Shown piece after piece: positions 48,068-60,594 of a DNA stretch of 64,000 nt. A program made the position numbers and the translations under genes. This stretch comes from Rhodeus uyekii (lineage: Eukaryota; Chordata; Actinopteri; Cypriniformes; Acheilognathidae), in contig JAWRVZ010000103.1 in the NCBI GenBank assembly GCA_037043235.1, forward strand, positions 1,899,001 through 1,963,000, written 5' to 3'. Position 1 is the stretch's first letter. Every line of letters begins with the position of its first letter. The notes beneath the pieces were generated by a model. It was not told where the DNA came from. It did no database searches and saw only the letters and a program-made list of their open reading frames with translations.

Positions 48068-48564
48068 TAAAGCTGGGTCCATACTAAAAAGATTTGTTAA
48101 AATCCTATAAGATCTTCAAAATGTGAGCGACCACAAACATGACGATAAGCAATCATAGATTTAACCGTTTTGTTTCTTTAGTGTGTTGAGTGGCGTGCTG
48201 TGATTAGGAAAGCAAACCACACACTAACGGATTCTATTCACAAACAATCAGTCCAGTCTGTGAACATGGGAAATCATGCAAAAACTCTTGAATCAATCGT
48301 GATTTTAAATTAAACAAATATGGTGGATGACCGGCAAGAGGAAATGGAAATTAATAATCTCCAGAGCGTGCACACGTTCGTCTTCGGGGTTTTCCCCACA
48401 CAAATAATAGTTTCAAAATGCTGAGCACACCTCACACCACAGTAAAATCTGATAAAGTAATCCGTAGAACCATCAAGATAATCAGAATTTTACCTAAGAT
48501 TGTCAGATGGGGAGCAATGAGTCCAAAATCTCCTTGAAAATCTTGTAGTGTGTGATGGGCTTAA
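48068..48564. mobile_element. MITE with 'AAAGCTGGGTCC' ends
   Basis: The left end AAAGCTGGGTCCATACTA and right end TAGTGTGTGATGGGCTTAA are imperfect inverted repeats. Subterminal AAGATTT/AAATCTT words and the 'GAGCGACCACAAACATGACG' interior fit a common cyprinid MITE. The target duplication and superfamily are not resolved. Confidence 0.6.
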
Positions 48565-48689
48565 GAAGCTCGACAAGAGTCGATTGCAAAATAAACCATG
48601 CTAAAACCCATTGGAAACACATTGAATCTGAGAGATCACTTAACATCATGATGCCATCTGCTCTGTCAAGTGTGGCATTTCGATAGAAT

Positions 48690-48806
48690 ATAGATGTGGC
48701 GAGCAAGGCGTGGCCGAGAGATGTTAGAGAACGTCAGAGGCTTCGTTTCTTCACTGACGTTGCTCCTCCTTTTATGCTTCCGCTCCTCCGTGAGATACGA
48801 GGCACA
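48690..48806 (-). repeat. LTR remnant, minus strand
   Basis: On the minus strand it reads CCTCGTATCTCACGGAGGAG then GCATAAAAGGAGGAGCAACG, the same promoter-like core as at 28275-28536. Only about 115 bp survive. Confidence 0.55.
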
Positions 48807-49044
48807 CGCACACAGTACTTTACAAAAGTTCTTTAAGACAGTTTTTCTAAAATCATACCCTTCCTAAAAATATATATATAAATAGCAAAATATCGAATTT
48901 CTGACAGTGTAGCAATATGTCATATCGTAACCTCTGTATCATGATTCTTGGCGATACACAACCCTAAATAATATTTCAGTCAATGCATTGAATCCATTTT
49001 TAAAATGTACTGACTGCTGTAGACTAACTTCACAAATGATACTA

Positions 49045-50198
49045 CAGTGGAACCCACTTATCTTGACCTTGTTTATCTCGCCAACCCTGTTATGTCGATG
49101 TTTTTGAAGTGGAACCGCCAAACTCCCAATTTTTTCTTAGTATTTTCTGATCGGTTATGTCAATTCTTTTATGTTGCCGAACCATGATATCTCGAGCACA
49201 AAAGAGGGACAAAGTCGACACTTTACATTGATTATCTCGATCCCCGTGACTGATGATAGTACCGAGTTCACTGCGCATGTGCTGAGTTTGCGTTGCACGT
49301 GCATCAGTCCGTATGGTCACTCAGTGCCGTGCAGAAAAATCTAACTTTACAGATGCTATCTTGGAATAGGAGGCACAGGAGTTCCCAGATTACATTTACA
49401 TCGACAAAGACGTCGTTACTGATAGAAGCATTTGTTTTCAAGCAGACCGTTGAAGGCAAAAAACAACAAAGCATTTTAGACTTTGTAAAGAAACCATAGT
49501 AACCGTGTGTGCAATACTATCAGAACTGTGTCCGAGTGAAATGACTGTGTTATGAGCGAATGTGTTTATGTGTGTTGTGACTGTTTATGCTGAGAGCGAA
49601 ATTGTGTTTGCAATGTTGGAGAATATAATTAAAGGTTTATATCGAGAATCGAAGGTGTTTTTTTATTGTATACTGGTAAATCTCTGCTGTTAGTTGGTGC
49701 ACAAATGCCTTTTGTTGTTAGCAAACATATACAGTGTTTCACGAGTTCACACTTACGAATGATTCAGGAGCAATAAATGGTAAGCGTATTTGGCGTGCTG
49801 TCCGAGGAGAGGGCTCCGAGCTCTGTATTTAGCCCGAACCTGGAGCACTCCCCCCGTATCCTGACTTTGATAGGAACAATTAAGTGTGAGGAGTTGGGGT
49901 GGTGGAGGGATGCCGAAAAATGTCAAAGAGCTGTAGGTGAGTCAAACATCTCTATATATACATGCTTCCTCTCCTGCTGATAGGATGAGGAGTGATTGCT
50001 GATGACGTGTTGATTGTGTTAATCATTTGAACGTGCTTCTCCCGAACTTTGTTGATAAAACATCATATGTATATTTTTATAGAATGCCGATCCCTTCATC
50101 AAATAAATCGCCATATTGGCTTTTGGTTTTCTCGATCCTCGGTTATCTCGACGCTTTTTTGCAACCCCCGAGGCCATCGACATAACCGGGTTCCACTG
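49045..50198 (+). mobile_element. Tigger-like element, long copy
   Basis: CAGTGGAACCCACTTATC at the left and ATAACCGGGTTCCACTG at the right are inverted ends with TA on both sides. It is the longer relative of 2660-3450 and contains an extra central part with a transposase tail relic (49380-49498). A stretch around 49760-49980 has no counterpart in the short copy. The full catalytic domain is absent. Confidence 0.78.
49293..49499 (+). pseudogene. Tigger/pogo-type transposase C-terminal tail
   Basis: The frame ends in VEGKKQQSILDFVKKP. Tigger, pogo and CENP-B/jerky-type proteins commonly end in a short Q..I..F tail of this kind, so I read it as the last residues of a deleted transposase. The upstream residues of this frame come from the MITE leader and are not conserved. 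The assignment rests on a short motif and on its position inside an element with Tigger-like ends. Confidence 0.45.
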
Positions 50199-51774
50199 TA
50201 ATTTCATTACCACTCTTGAACTATTTAGTTGATGCAGTATATTTAGTTGCTGAGGGAGTCAGGCACTTTGTCTCATGGTCATGCATGCCTGTCACCAGCA
50301 ACTCACCTGGGAAACTCATACAGCCACGTCTCAGAACACCACCCTATCAACTGAACAGCTTACATCAAATTACAATGCATGAGTGTGGGCGATTTGTGTA
50401 AACATATCTCTGCCGAGGGAAGTGAATATGACATTTTTATGTTAAGAGCATTGCCCCGGCGTTTCAGGGTCTTACAGATGTAGCCAGCTATTCCCTGAGC
50501 TCTGCAGATTAGAGGATTAAGAGATATAGCCTAGAGTTTGTGCAATATCCATAATGCCTCAGCAGTAACACAGAAGCTAGTGGAAAGCGCACGGCGTACT
50601 TCTCTCTAATGCGCCAAGAGACGTTCACGAAAAGCCATTGGCCTGCAACCTCTGTGCCCGTGGCTTTGTATTTTTGGACTTTTGCTGATGGACCCACTTA
50701 TTTGTCTGTGGTAACCATGTTTTGTTATTTTAAAATACTACTGAAAGCCACAGTCAAAACAAAAAACTATACAATTGTCACATTTATTAAATTTTTTGCT
50801 CTACAATTTCTGTTTCTGTATCAGCACATTCACTAAAGATTAATAATCTTGGACATTTTCATTTCACACGTTGATTAATGGATCATATGTTGTCATAATG
50901 AAATCTGATATTTAAATAGCCTCTTTTTATTTAAAAAGTAAAACGGTTATACAACAATATGATTCAGGAAACATAAACAAAGGTTCTGTTCTTAAAAACT
51001 TAATTTAATGAACTGAGTTAAGTTACAACATCTAAAATGTTCTTGAAAACAACAACAAACAAACCTGTTTTTAAACCAACACACAAACCTGTTAAACAAG
51101 CATTTGTTTGCCAGACAAAAAGTTGTGACAACTTGCCCCGGTCTTCTCTATACATTAATTTAAGCGATTGGTTAGATTCTGTTGTGCTGGTTTGTAAATC
51201 AAGAAATCCATTCAGCTTAATTTGTTAAGCGCTCATTAGAGCTGGGAACAGGTTTTTGAATTAAGACTGGCTTATTTCTAGCCTTGAATGCCAGACTGCA
51301 AGGCTGGGTTTTCATTTCATTCTTTCATTCAGTCCTTTGTACCGAATGAAGCTTTGAACTAAGTGGAAGTAGCCAGTGAGCTTAAATTTCTCAGCCGATG
51401 CACTGATTGCTTTTCTCATTTGCATTGTTTCTATGGAAGTGAGACTAAGAACTATTCAGACAAAGGACAAAATCAAATGCAGCATGATACTCAAACAATA
51501 GAGAATTTGATGATGCATTGCCCGTTTCCAGATTGGAGTTTGTTTGGAAGCGTTTGCCATGGAAACAAGCTTTTGCTTTCATGATGTTTTCTTAAGAGTA
51601 ATTGAGATTCAGTCAACACAGTCCAAATTTAGTGATAACTTAAGAGTCGTTCATTTGATAAACCATTTGTTTAGACCATGTTGGTCTTAAATGGGGGGGG
51701 ATCTCAGTAATGTCCCAGAACCCTATACTGGATCCCTGTTCGTTCTGGATTTTAAACATAATTTTAAATGTTCT
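50199..51774. other. No recognised feature
   Basis: Unique DNA with no transposon ends or domains that I can identify. Confidence 0.4.
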
Positions 51775-51779
51775 GTCAC

Positions 51780-52084
51780 TGTCACAGTCATATCATGTCT
51801 CGTCACTTTCCTCCTGTGTGATCCTTTTGTGTTTTTCCGTCAGTCACGTCAGCCACTCCCCCTTGTTAGTCGTGTCAGGTGTTCCCCGTTATCCTGCGTA
51901 TCTAAACCCTCATGTTCTCCCTTGTCTTTGTCGATTGTTGTACATTTTTCATCCTTCTGTGTCTCAATGTTCTCCGAGTTTTGCACTGCTTAGTGCCGTT
52001 TCAGTTTACATTTTGAAATAAAGTGTTTTCTGTTGGACTTCTTTGCTTTTCTCCGCATCGCACACTCTTCTCCTCCCTGTAACA
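51780..52084 (+). repeat. Solo LTR with perfect 5-bp TSD
   Basis: The 305-bp block starts TGTCACAG and ends CCTGTAACA, flanked by GTCAC at 51775-51779 and again at 52085-52089. Its U3/R text contains the words CTTGTCTTTGTCGATTG, GAGTTTTGCACTG, GTGCCGTTTCAGTTTACATT and AATAAAGTG. These match the layout of the 60105-60593 LTR (CTGTCTTTGTCCGTGG, GAGTTTTGCACTAC, ATGCCGCTTTTGTTTATATT, AATAAAG). It is a solo LTR of a related family. Confidence 0.88.
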
Positions 52085-52089
52085 GTCAC

Positions 52090-54533
52090 CTGTGAGATAA
52101 TGGAAGACTTGTTTTATCATTTGTTCAATTAGTGCAACCATCTCAGGAGGCTTCATAGTGATCCTCTTAAATCAACTTATTCCAAAGAAAATGGCAAGGA
52201 GCCCTGCCTAGGAGGTAATGGAATATTGTCTAAGTTAATAAAAGCATGCAATCAATTATTCGTGCTGGCTGTAAGTTGAAAATAACTACTGAAAAGAACA
52301 GTGATTTCCTCTTTTTCTTGCTCTTAGTCATAAAGTAATCATTGAAACCCCATTTAAAAAAGTAGGGTTGCTAAAAATTCTTTGAGTTTTGTAATATTTC
52401 ACCAGTGAAAAAGGGCATTAGGAGACTGCTCATGGATTCATTGCATCTGTGGATCATTTTTCCTCTTGGTACATGTCCAGTTGTTCTCATTTTCTAATCT
52501 TTTTTTCTTCACCTTTCTCACCCTACTTGCCAAGTCTCTGCATTGTAATAAAACTGATTAGCTACGTATATTTCTTTAAAATGGTTTGAAGGCAGAAATA
52601 CTGAAATATCAACACTAATTTCTTATGTTTAGACTGAAATATTGATCAGCTTGTTTGCGTTGGCACCATGTAATGGTTATATCTCTGAAATATACTTTAA
52701 ATAGTATGCTCTGTGTTTCAATTTTGCATAGATTATAAAGAGTTAATAAAGTTATATGCAGCAGTATAAAGGCAAGAAGTGCAAAATGCTTAATTGTGGT
52801 CAGTTGTTATGGAAATATGACTGATTGAATTTGTGGATTTAATTACTGTGCATTAGCATTGAATTAAGGAAAGTGTCATATGATAGACAATCCTTGTTAT
52901 TAGGATGATGAGAGCAGATTCGCTGTGCTTTATTTTTTTGCCCATTAGCAGCTTTATGATTATTAGATTTGTCAGCAGAGTGACATGCATTGTGCGCTGT
53001 GGGCCAGGTGTTGGATCTTTCTGTAACACATTAATGAATAATGGCAAAATACTGTTCACTCTAAATCATTTTGCTTACCCCTGTCATTTGTTTGACTCAG
53101 AATGGCTCATTTGTTAATTTTGAGTGACTACTGACTGAAAGGTGCTTTTGTGAGGGTTGAAATTGGCTATCAGAAAGTCTAATGTGGCAGGTTCTCAGTC
53201 ATTGTCTGATGGTTTAACATTGTGATGGATCATAGTCTGTAACAGAAAAGGAAAAAAGCGTAAAGCACCATGAGTAAATTCTCTGATAATTATGCATTCA
53301 TCTTCCTGAACACCTTAATATTCAAGACATTCACAGTATTTTTCATTTAAGTCAAACTGTTTCATTTCAAATTAGTCTCAGCATATTACAGTCTTGCTGG
53401 AAATATACATACAATCTGACAGCTTGACTTTGTGGCACTAATGGATTTGTTTTGCAACTGGCTTGATAATGAACTCTTAAAGTTTTTGAGTGCTCATGAT
53501 TAACGTTAATTTTTCTAGCGCCAGTTCAGCTTGCAGTTGGTGTAATTCTAACAAACTTGTTCTCTGGTGCGCACCAGTTGGAACAAACTCTGACGTCAAA
53601 TGTATTCAGGTCCACCAAAAGCTGAAAAGGAGAAAAAGAGCGTCAAGTTTTTACTTGTTCTCCTGTGGATAAAACAGCATTTAAAAAAAAAAGTAGTTTA
53701 GGAGATTGTTACAGAAACTAAACCGAGGTGACGGCTAACAACACTGACAGCCAGCATTTCAGTATTTTTCTCCCTGAACACCCTAAAATTATAATTGCCT
53801 GGAAAAACAGCTACATGGCAGCTTGAGAGACACAGCCCCGTTACAGCTGTCATTTTATGACCCATCACAAAGACCTGGCCAGAGGTGTTGTGGCCCAGCA
53901 TTTCCTGTGCTGCATTCAGTCAATCCTATTAGAGCATTACAGCTCAAATCTGCATCACCTGCAAACCTGATCCCTGAACAGAATGGAGCTTCTATTTTGT
54001 ATAATGCTCTCTTATTTAATCCCTCAGCCAGACAGTTGAGCTCCATGGATGTTGGCAGAGGTCTTGTTCTGCTGCCCAGTTGCTTGCTCCAGTTCTCCCC
54101 CAAACAAGGTTAGACCCTGGTTTACTGGTCTTGTGAATGAAGGTTCTCCTTCAGTTGTTTGGCTCCCTTCAATGGTTGTGTAATAAATGTAATCATCAGT
54201 GACAAACACATCTTCGACTGGAATATCTGTACAGTGACATTGGTATTTGACTGGAAACTTTATCTTTTTGCTTTATGCGGCATCCACTCCAAAAGGTGTC
54301 ACTGTATTGAAGGACAACTTTTTCTCCAATTCCTCAGGCAATTAACTGTGCTGGTAGGTGCTATATCTACACCATTCTGTTTGCAATACAGTGGTGGTAT
54401 TGTAAAAAGGGTAATTGACTGCATTTATTAAACGTTTTATTAAGGATGTGCACATGTAATTGAGTAATCGGACGTGACAGCGACGATCAATCCTGAAAAC
54501 GATGATTTTATTTTCGCACATAAATTGCAAACA
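52090..54533. other. No recognised feature
   Basis: Unique sequence. The overlapping frames at 53823-54113 and 53855-54103 lie on opposite strands and have no recognisable domain. Confidence 0.4.
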
Positions 54534-54535
54534 TA

Positions 54536-55605
54536 CACTCACCTAAAGGATTATTATGAACACCTGTTAAATTTCTCATTAATGCAATTATCTAATCAAC
54601 CAATCACATGAGATTTGGAAAATGCATTTAGGGGTTGGTCCTGGTCAAGACAATCTCCTGAACTTCAAACCGAATGTCAGAATGGGAAAGCAATTTTGAG
54701 TGTGGCATGGTTGTTGGTGCCAGACGGGCCGGTCTGAGTATTTCACAATCTGCTCAGTTACTGGGATTTTCACGCACAACCATTTCTAGTGTTTACAAAG
54801 AATGGTGTGAAAAGGGAAAAACATCCAGTATACGGCAGTCCTGTGGGCGAAAATGTCTTATGCTAGAGGTCAGAGGAGAACGGGCCGACTGATTCAAGCT
54901 GATAAGAGAGCAACTTTGACTGAAATAACCACTCGTTACAACCGAGGTATGCAGTAAAACATAAACACGGACAACCTTGAGGCGGATGGGCCACAACAGC
55001 AGAAGACCCCACCGGGTATCACTCATCTCCACTACAAATAGGAAAAGGAGGCTACAATTTGCACAAGCTCACCGAAAAATGTTGCTTGGTCTGATGATTC
55101 TCGATTTCTGTTGAGACATTCAGATGGTATAGTCAGAATTTGGCGTAAACAGAGCGAGAGCATGGATCCATCATGCCTTGTTAGCACTGTGCAGGCTGGT
55201 GGTGGTGTAATGTTGTGGGGTATTTTTGAGAACACTTTAGGCCCCTTAGCGCCAATTGGGCATCGATTAAATATCACGGCCCTCCTCAGCATTGTTTCTG
55301 ACCATGTCCATCCCTTTATGACCACCATGTACCCATCCTCTGATGGCTACTTCCAGCAGGATAATGCACCATGTCACAAAGCTCGAATCATTCCATCTTT
55401 GGGATGTGGTGGAACGGGAGCTTCGTGTCCTGGATGTGCATCCCACAAATCTCCATCAACTGCAAGATGCTATCCTATCAATACGGGCCAACATTTCTAA
55501 AGAATGCTTTCAGCACCTTGTTGAATCAATGCCACGTAGAATCAAGGCAGTTCTGAAGGCGAAAGGGTATTAGTATGGTGTTTCTAATAATTCTTTAGGT
55601 GAGTG
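54536..55605 (+). pseudogene. Tc1-like transposon, both ends, catalytic Glu deleted
   Basis: The ends CACTCACCTAAAGGATTATT (54536) and AATAATTCTTTAGGTGAGTG (ending 55605) are inverted repeats with TA on both sides. The transposase starts at ATG 54674 (MSEWESNFECGMVVGARRAG) with a helix-turn-helix block (SQSAQLLGFSRTTIS). It is disrupted by frameshifts around 54850-55110. The first catalytic Asp is readable in WSDDSRF (55093) and the second in QQDNAPC (55360). A deletion at about 55390 joins KLESF directly to LWDVVE and removes the PDLNPIE segment with the catalytic Glu. The C-terminus ISKECFQHLVESMPRRIK is in a different frame from the N-terminus. The 20472-20944 fragment is from the same family. 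Confidence 0.9.
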
Positions 55606-56547
55606 TACATTTTATTATAAATATATATTTTTTCTGATTGGTTATTGGGCCATTTTGGGCTGTACCTGAGTTCTGTTTGGTTAATATTAGGGCAGCATGC
55701 AATCCAGACTTCCGAAATAAAGTAAAACTATGGATTTGAAATCGCTCAAATGAATGCCTGGAATAACTTTGATCATGAAAAATACAGTCCAATATTTGCA
55801 GCCTTCATAATATTATAATGAGAACACTATTGTAATTGAATGTTCTTTATTATTTAGTTGCCCATGTTTCAGCAAGAAGTGTGTATTCACAAAGGGAGTT
55901 CAATCAAGGTCAATGCAACCTTCACATGCTATTGGAAATGTCTTACTTCCCACTTCTGAAGTCGTGATTACTAGCTCGTCACGTTTAAGTGCTGTATTGT
56001 CAGAAAGAACAGGAATCATGGAGGTTACCAAGTTTATTCTTATGTATTGTGAAAATCTCATTAAAGCCAAAATGGCATTTAGTGCCCAATTCATTGACAA
56101 CATCTAAAAATTCATCTAGATAGCTTGCTAGTGTTTTGTTCACATACAAGCTATATTCTTTGTGTATAAAACATAATGCGCTTCAAATAAATATTCAGAA
56201 TCGTTCTTCCCTCCACCATGTTTAAAATTTGTGGCCCTCCCAACTCGGGAACTTAGTAGGTATCCCCGAACTTCCCAGTGGTACGACTTGAGAGGGCACT
56301 CATGTCCAATTTTTAACTAGGAAACTCCTATTTAAGACAATTCCAATAGCACGTAAACGCAGCAAGAGTTCACGTGCGCATACGTGTCCTTTTTGCAGAT
56401 AATAACCTGCTTGCAAAGTGCTTCAGTTTGGTTACTTGTTTTTGGTTACGAAATTACTGTCAGATCCAATATAGTCGGCACTGCATCATAACTTGATGTA
56501 ACTTTACTCTTTTTTTTCGGTTTGATTTCACAAGGCAACAGTTCATA
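55606..56547. other. No recognised gene
   Basis: Unique AT-rich DNA. 56210-56345 contains cyprinid repeat-like text ('GGCCCTCCCAACTCGGGAAC') of unknown class. Confidence 0.4.
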
Positions 56548-56549
56548 TA

Positions 56550-57062
56550 CAGTAATACCTCGGTTTACGAGTTTAATTTATTCCAAGAGCGAGCTCGTAA
56601 ACTAAAATGCTCGTGCACCAAAACAATTTTCCCCATAAGAATGCACTAAAAATCAATTGATCAGTTCCACATGACCATAAATGCCCATTTTAAATATTTT
56701 TTGGGTTTTACCCTATTCATTACAGTTAAAATTATAACCATTAAGATCTCATATAAATACTAATTAATAATTGACAATTAAACTCTAAAAATACTTGACA
56801 ATTTATTGAAATGCAGTTCAGCAGAGACGAGAGGAGGGAGGCGGGGAAAGCAAGGGAAAACACAAAAAGTGCAGAAATTAGTGATTTTATTATAATAGTG
56901 CAGAAAACAAACAAAGTGATAATCCAGAATGAGGGTCGTAGAACGAACACACGGGAGCCGCGAACGAACAACTCGACAACACAAGAGTGGAGAGAAGTGA
57001 ACTAAATAGGCAGATGATATGAGAATAAGGTGTGTCAGTGCTCAGTGACCACGGCCCCTTTC

Positions 57063-57095
<33 letters not shown>

Positions 57096-57512
57096 GGCAG
57101 AACTAGGAGACAATGAATTCATGAACCGTGACAGTTACTGCTTAGAGGTACTGTGTGTATATTTCACTACGTGACCAATAACGATCACAATTAATTAATG
57201 TTAACAACACAACATAAAACCGCTGTAAATCACTTATAAAAGTATCACTGTGGTTAATGATGCAGCCAAACTGAGCGACGCTTGAGAGAATGAACGAGTG
57301 AAGGGGTGATAAAGGGGTTGGAACCGCGTGACTGTGTGATGAGAGGTTGTTTTTAGGATATTTCCAGTAATAATGCGCGTGACGATGCTGAAAAATTTGC
57401 ATGGGTGAGAAAAAAAAATTCTAGATACAATGCTCGTACACCGATTTGAGCCTCCATGCTCGTACACTGATTTGCTCGTATACTAAGTCGCTCGTAAACC
57501 GAGGTATTACTG
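56550..57512. mobile_element. Tigger-like element with perfect 22-bp TIRs
   Basis: The ends begin CAGTAATACCTCGGTTTACG and finish CGTAAACCGAGGTATTACTG, perfect inverted repeats over 22 bp, between TA dinucleotides (56548-56549 and 57513-57514). Subterminal words CTCGTAAACT, GCTCGTGCACC, GCTCGTACACC and GCTCGTACACTG repeat near both ends like transposase binding sites. The 963-bp interior contains an AC run at about 57065-57094 and no transposase. Confidence 0.88.
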
Positions 57513-57514
57513 TA

Positions 57515-59664
57515 GTTTTTTATGCTATTTTATTTTTGTGGGACTGTTATTTCATAGGTCATGCTTTCTTCAGTTGTTATATTCTCTACATTTTCTCACT
57601 CACTTTCATTTTCATGTATTTGCCCTGCCTTAACAGTGCCCGTGTCAAAAGAAAGCCATTGTTCACCTTCCCAGAGCTGCCTCCCAGAGTCCCTAAACGT
57701 TTCCCCAGTCTATTTAGCCTCGCAGCTCTTTGGCTGTCACTATCATGTTGTGGTAGTTTAGCCATCAGCGGCCGAAGAGAACCGCTGTTTGCCCAGCACT
57801 AATGGCACTGTACATTTAGTGAACCTCATCTCCAAAGTCATTTCCTTGCTTCAGAGTCAGTGGGCATGGGTTCCTTGCGTATGCGTGAGTTTATTTAAAA
57901 GTTTTGCTTGTTTATGTATTTATTCTGCACGCTTGTGGACCGATCTGTTCAGGCGAAGCTCCAGCATGTTTCAGTATTTTTATGGATTCCTAAGCGGGTG
58001 AGTGTTCCTTCAACCGGCAAACTATCTGATGTTAAATGGTTGGGTTTGCAAAAATAGACTGAGCACACACACACACTCACACGCAAACACAAGCGCATAC
58101 AAGCCATTTAAGAGCAGAAAGCGAGTGTTCAACAAGCAGTAAATAAAAAATAAGAGCAAGTTTGTTTGTGTGTTTGTTTGCATTAGCCTCAACTCTTTTC
58201 CTGTTTCAGAGCTTGAGAGCAACCAAGCATGGTTCATTTCATCAGCCTCTAATGGTGCACCATTGCTGTTCTCACATTATCGAATTATTAATTTACTTAT
58301 AATAAATCACCACATAAATAAAGAACAAGAAAACTTTCACACTTCACTTGATGTACCACTTTTCAACAAAGGGCTTTAATGAGTTCCACCATTTTAGGGG
58401 GTAAAAAAACTACTTTGAATAGATTTTTTAATTGAAAACCCATTTCCACAACATAAAACTGCAGGTCGAAGGACCAGCTGGTGGTGGGGCTGGGTCTCGC
58501 TCGCTTGGCAGCGCGCTGCCACTGAAATGGAGAATTATTGTAAAACAGAAGGTATGAAGAAGCACATGCCAGAGGGTGATCAGATCATGGTTCTCTTTTT
58601 TGCCTGACTGATTCAGAAGTCTCATTCAGCTCTGAAACTCTCAGTGCTGAAGCTCCATATGGCAAGCAAGACCTTTAGTGATCTGTCAGGCCACTTACCA
58701 TCCACAAAGCAAGTTTCATATGTGCATTCTGTGGCCTTCAAGAAACTCTGGATCACTGGACTGAGAAAAAGAGCTGTTTGTTTTTAATAGCTGCGTAGAC
58801 GTTGATGTCTGATGAGCCCTTGGGGCTTAACAATTACACCAGCACCAGAATTAGTTTAAATGGAGTTTTTAGATTACCTAAACACTAATTAGTCATTAAA
58901 TAGTGCAGTGTGTGTTTGATGCTGAGACTGAGAGATGCCGTCAAAGCTGATGGCGAACCTGAAGCATCACTCCCACTGTTTTACTCATGATTCAATAATA
59001 ATATGAACATGTGTCAGTGACATAAGAGTATACATAATAAAGAAAATAAAACAAATCTAGTTCAAAACATGAAATGTACTTTGTATTGAGAAAAATATCA
59101 CATGGTTGGACTCAAGCAGACAAAATCCTTATTTTAGGGTCAGTAAAGAAATGAAAGCTTTTATTCAACCAGCTTTTATTCAACAGCAACAGTAAACACA
59201 TTTATAATGTTCTTTAAGCTTTCTATTCATCAAAGAATCCTGTTTAAATGTATTTCCACAAAATTGTTAGACTTATTGAATGAGTGTATAAGAGCTACTG
59301 TATTCCAGTGATAACTCATTATTAGTTCATGGAAAACACACTAATGGAAAACACACTAATAAAGAGGTTTTAATATCACTTTTGGTGTAATTAGAATATC
59401 CTACAACGTTTCCATATTTTTAAATGCCCAGCAAATGTTTTCTGCAAATGTTTATCAGTGTGAAATGTCTTTCATTTAACAGCATGAGGTTAATGCTCCG
59501 CAGTATAATAGATTCATAACACAGATGTCTTTTTAAATGAATCTACAGTAGATCTTTGTGCTGTGTGCACTTGTGCTATGATGTCTTGAATCTGGAAATT
59601 GTTATATTTCCATATATAGAGTAGACCATGAAGAGGTCAGCTATATGTTTAAAGGCTCCAGCTC
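57515..59664. other. No recognised feature
   Basis: Unique DNA. The frames 57446-57802 and 57561-57761 overlap in different phases and show no recognisable domain. 58440-58560 is locally GC-rich without a recognised cause. Confidence 0.4.
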
Positions 59665-59952
59665 CAGGGTTCTCATTTATAAAACTGTGCGTAGGATCCC
59701 TACTAAAAGTTTGCGTATGCCTAAAAGTCAAAAATGGCATACACCAAAAAATAAGAAAAATTTAACCATCTGTGTCGCCAATTCCCTTTGTCTCCAGAAT
59801 GTGCGTACGCACAGCTCAAAGTTTGCTTCAAGGTCCGCACATTCTCCCATCAAGTTTGTTTTTTATAGATCACAACCTTTGCGTGGAAACTGGCGTACGT
59901 ACGTTTCCAGCCCCGTTTTGTGCGTATGCACGCTTTATAAATGAGAGCCCTG
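59665..59952. mobile_element. MITE with 'CAGGGCTCTCATTTATAAA' type TIR
   Basis: The left end CAGGGTTCTCATTTATAAAA and the right end TTTATAAATGAGAGCCCTG form an inverted repeat of about 19 bp with one change. GCGTAxG-type words (GTGCGTAGG, GTGCGTACGC, GGCGTACGTACG, GTGCGTATGC) recur inside. It is non-coding, about 288 bp, and familiar from cyprinid genomes. The TSD is not clear. Confidence 0.75.
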
Positions 59953-60104
59953 GTCTTTAGTATTCACTAGTATTGAACCTCACAATTTAATATCTTGATA
60001 GGAGGCACTTTTATACCCATTTTCTTCAGACACATGGGGGAAAAGAGACTTTGCTCAGCATATAGTAAATGTGAAAATGTGTGAATTGATTGAGACTGTT
60101 GTAG

Positions 60105-60593
60105 TGTTACCATTTTGCCCTGGGTGTGGTGTTTTGTGGGCACTTCCTAGCTGTCGGGTCTTTGTCACTTCCTGGTTGTCTAGTCACTGTTAGTGGGTGT
60201 GTTGGTTATCACGTGGGTGTTGCCTCTCGTTTCCTCCCTGCACCTGTCTCGTCTCTAGTTCATTAGTGTGCCCCAGGTGATCGTCATCTCCTAGTGTATT
60301 TCACCCCTTGGCTTCCTCCCTGTCTTTGTCCGTGGTTAACGTTATGTGGTTGTGGTCCTGTCGCTGTTCCTTGTGGATATTCCCCTTCCGAGTTCTCCCC
60401 AGGTTTGCACACGAGGTGCCTATTATGTCTAAGTTTTAGTTAGTAGATATATGGAGTTTTGCACTACTAATGCCGCTTTTGTTTATATTTAAAGTGCTTT
60501 TGTTTCCGTTGTTAATAAAGTCATTCCTGAGTTTAGTTCTTGTCCTCGTCTCCGTGTTTGCGCTTCATCGCACAGTTACCCCCGAGCGTTACA
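60105..60593 (+). repeat. 5' LTR (489 bp)
   Basis: Begins TGTTACCATTTTG and ends GCGTTACA. A TATA-like GTATTTCA lies at 60296-60303, which predicts transcription starting near 60325-60330. A polyadenylation signal AATAAAG lies at about 60517. The self-complementary start of the predicted transcript is at 60328-60337. Confidence 0.88.
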
Positions 60594-60594
60594 G

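Noticed and set aside
54674..54892. Small plus-strand ORF as an independent DNA-binding protein gene
   Set aside because: It is the helix-turn-helix start of the Tc1 transposase whose remaining parts follow in other frames.
57446..57802. 118-residue ORF with hydrophobic stretches
   Set aside because: Begins inside the Tigger-like element's right end and has no domain or coding signature.
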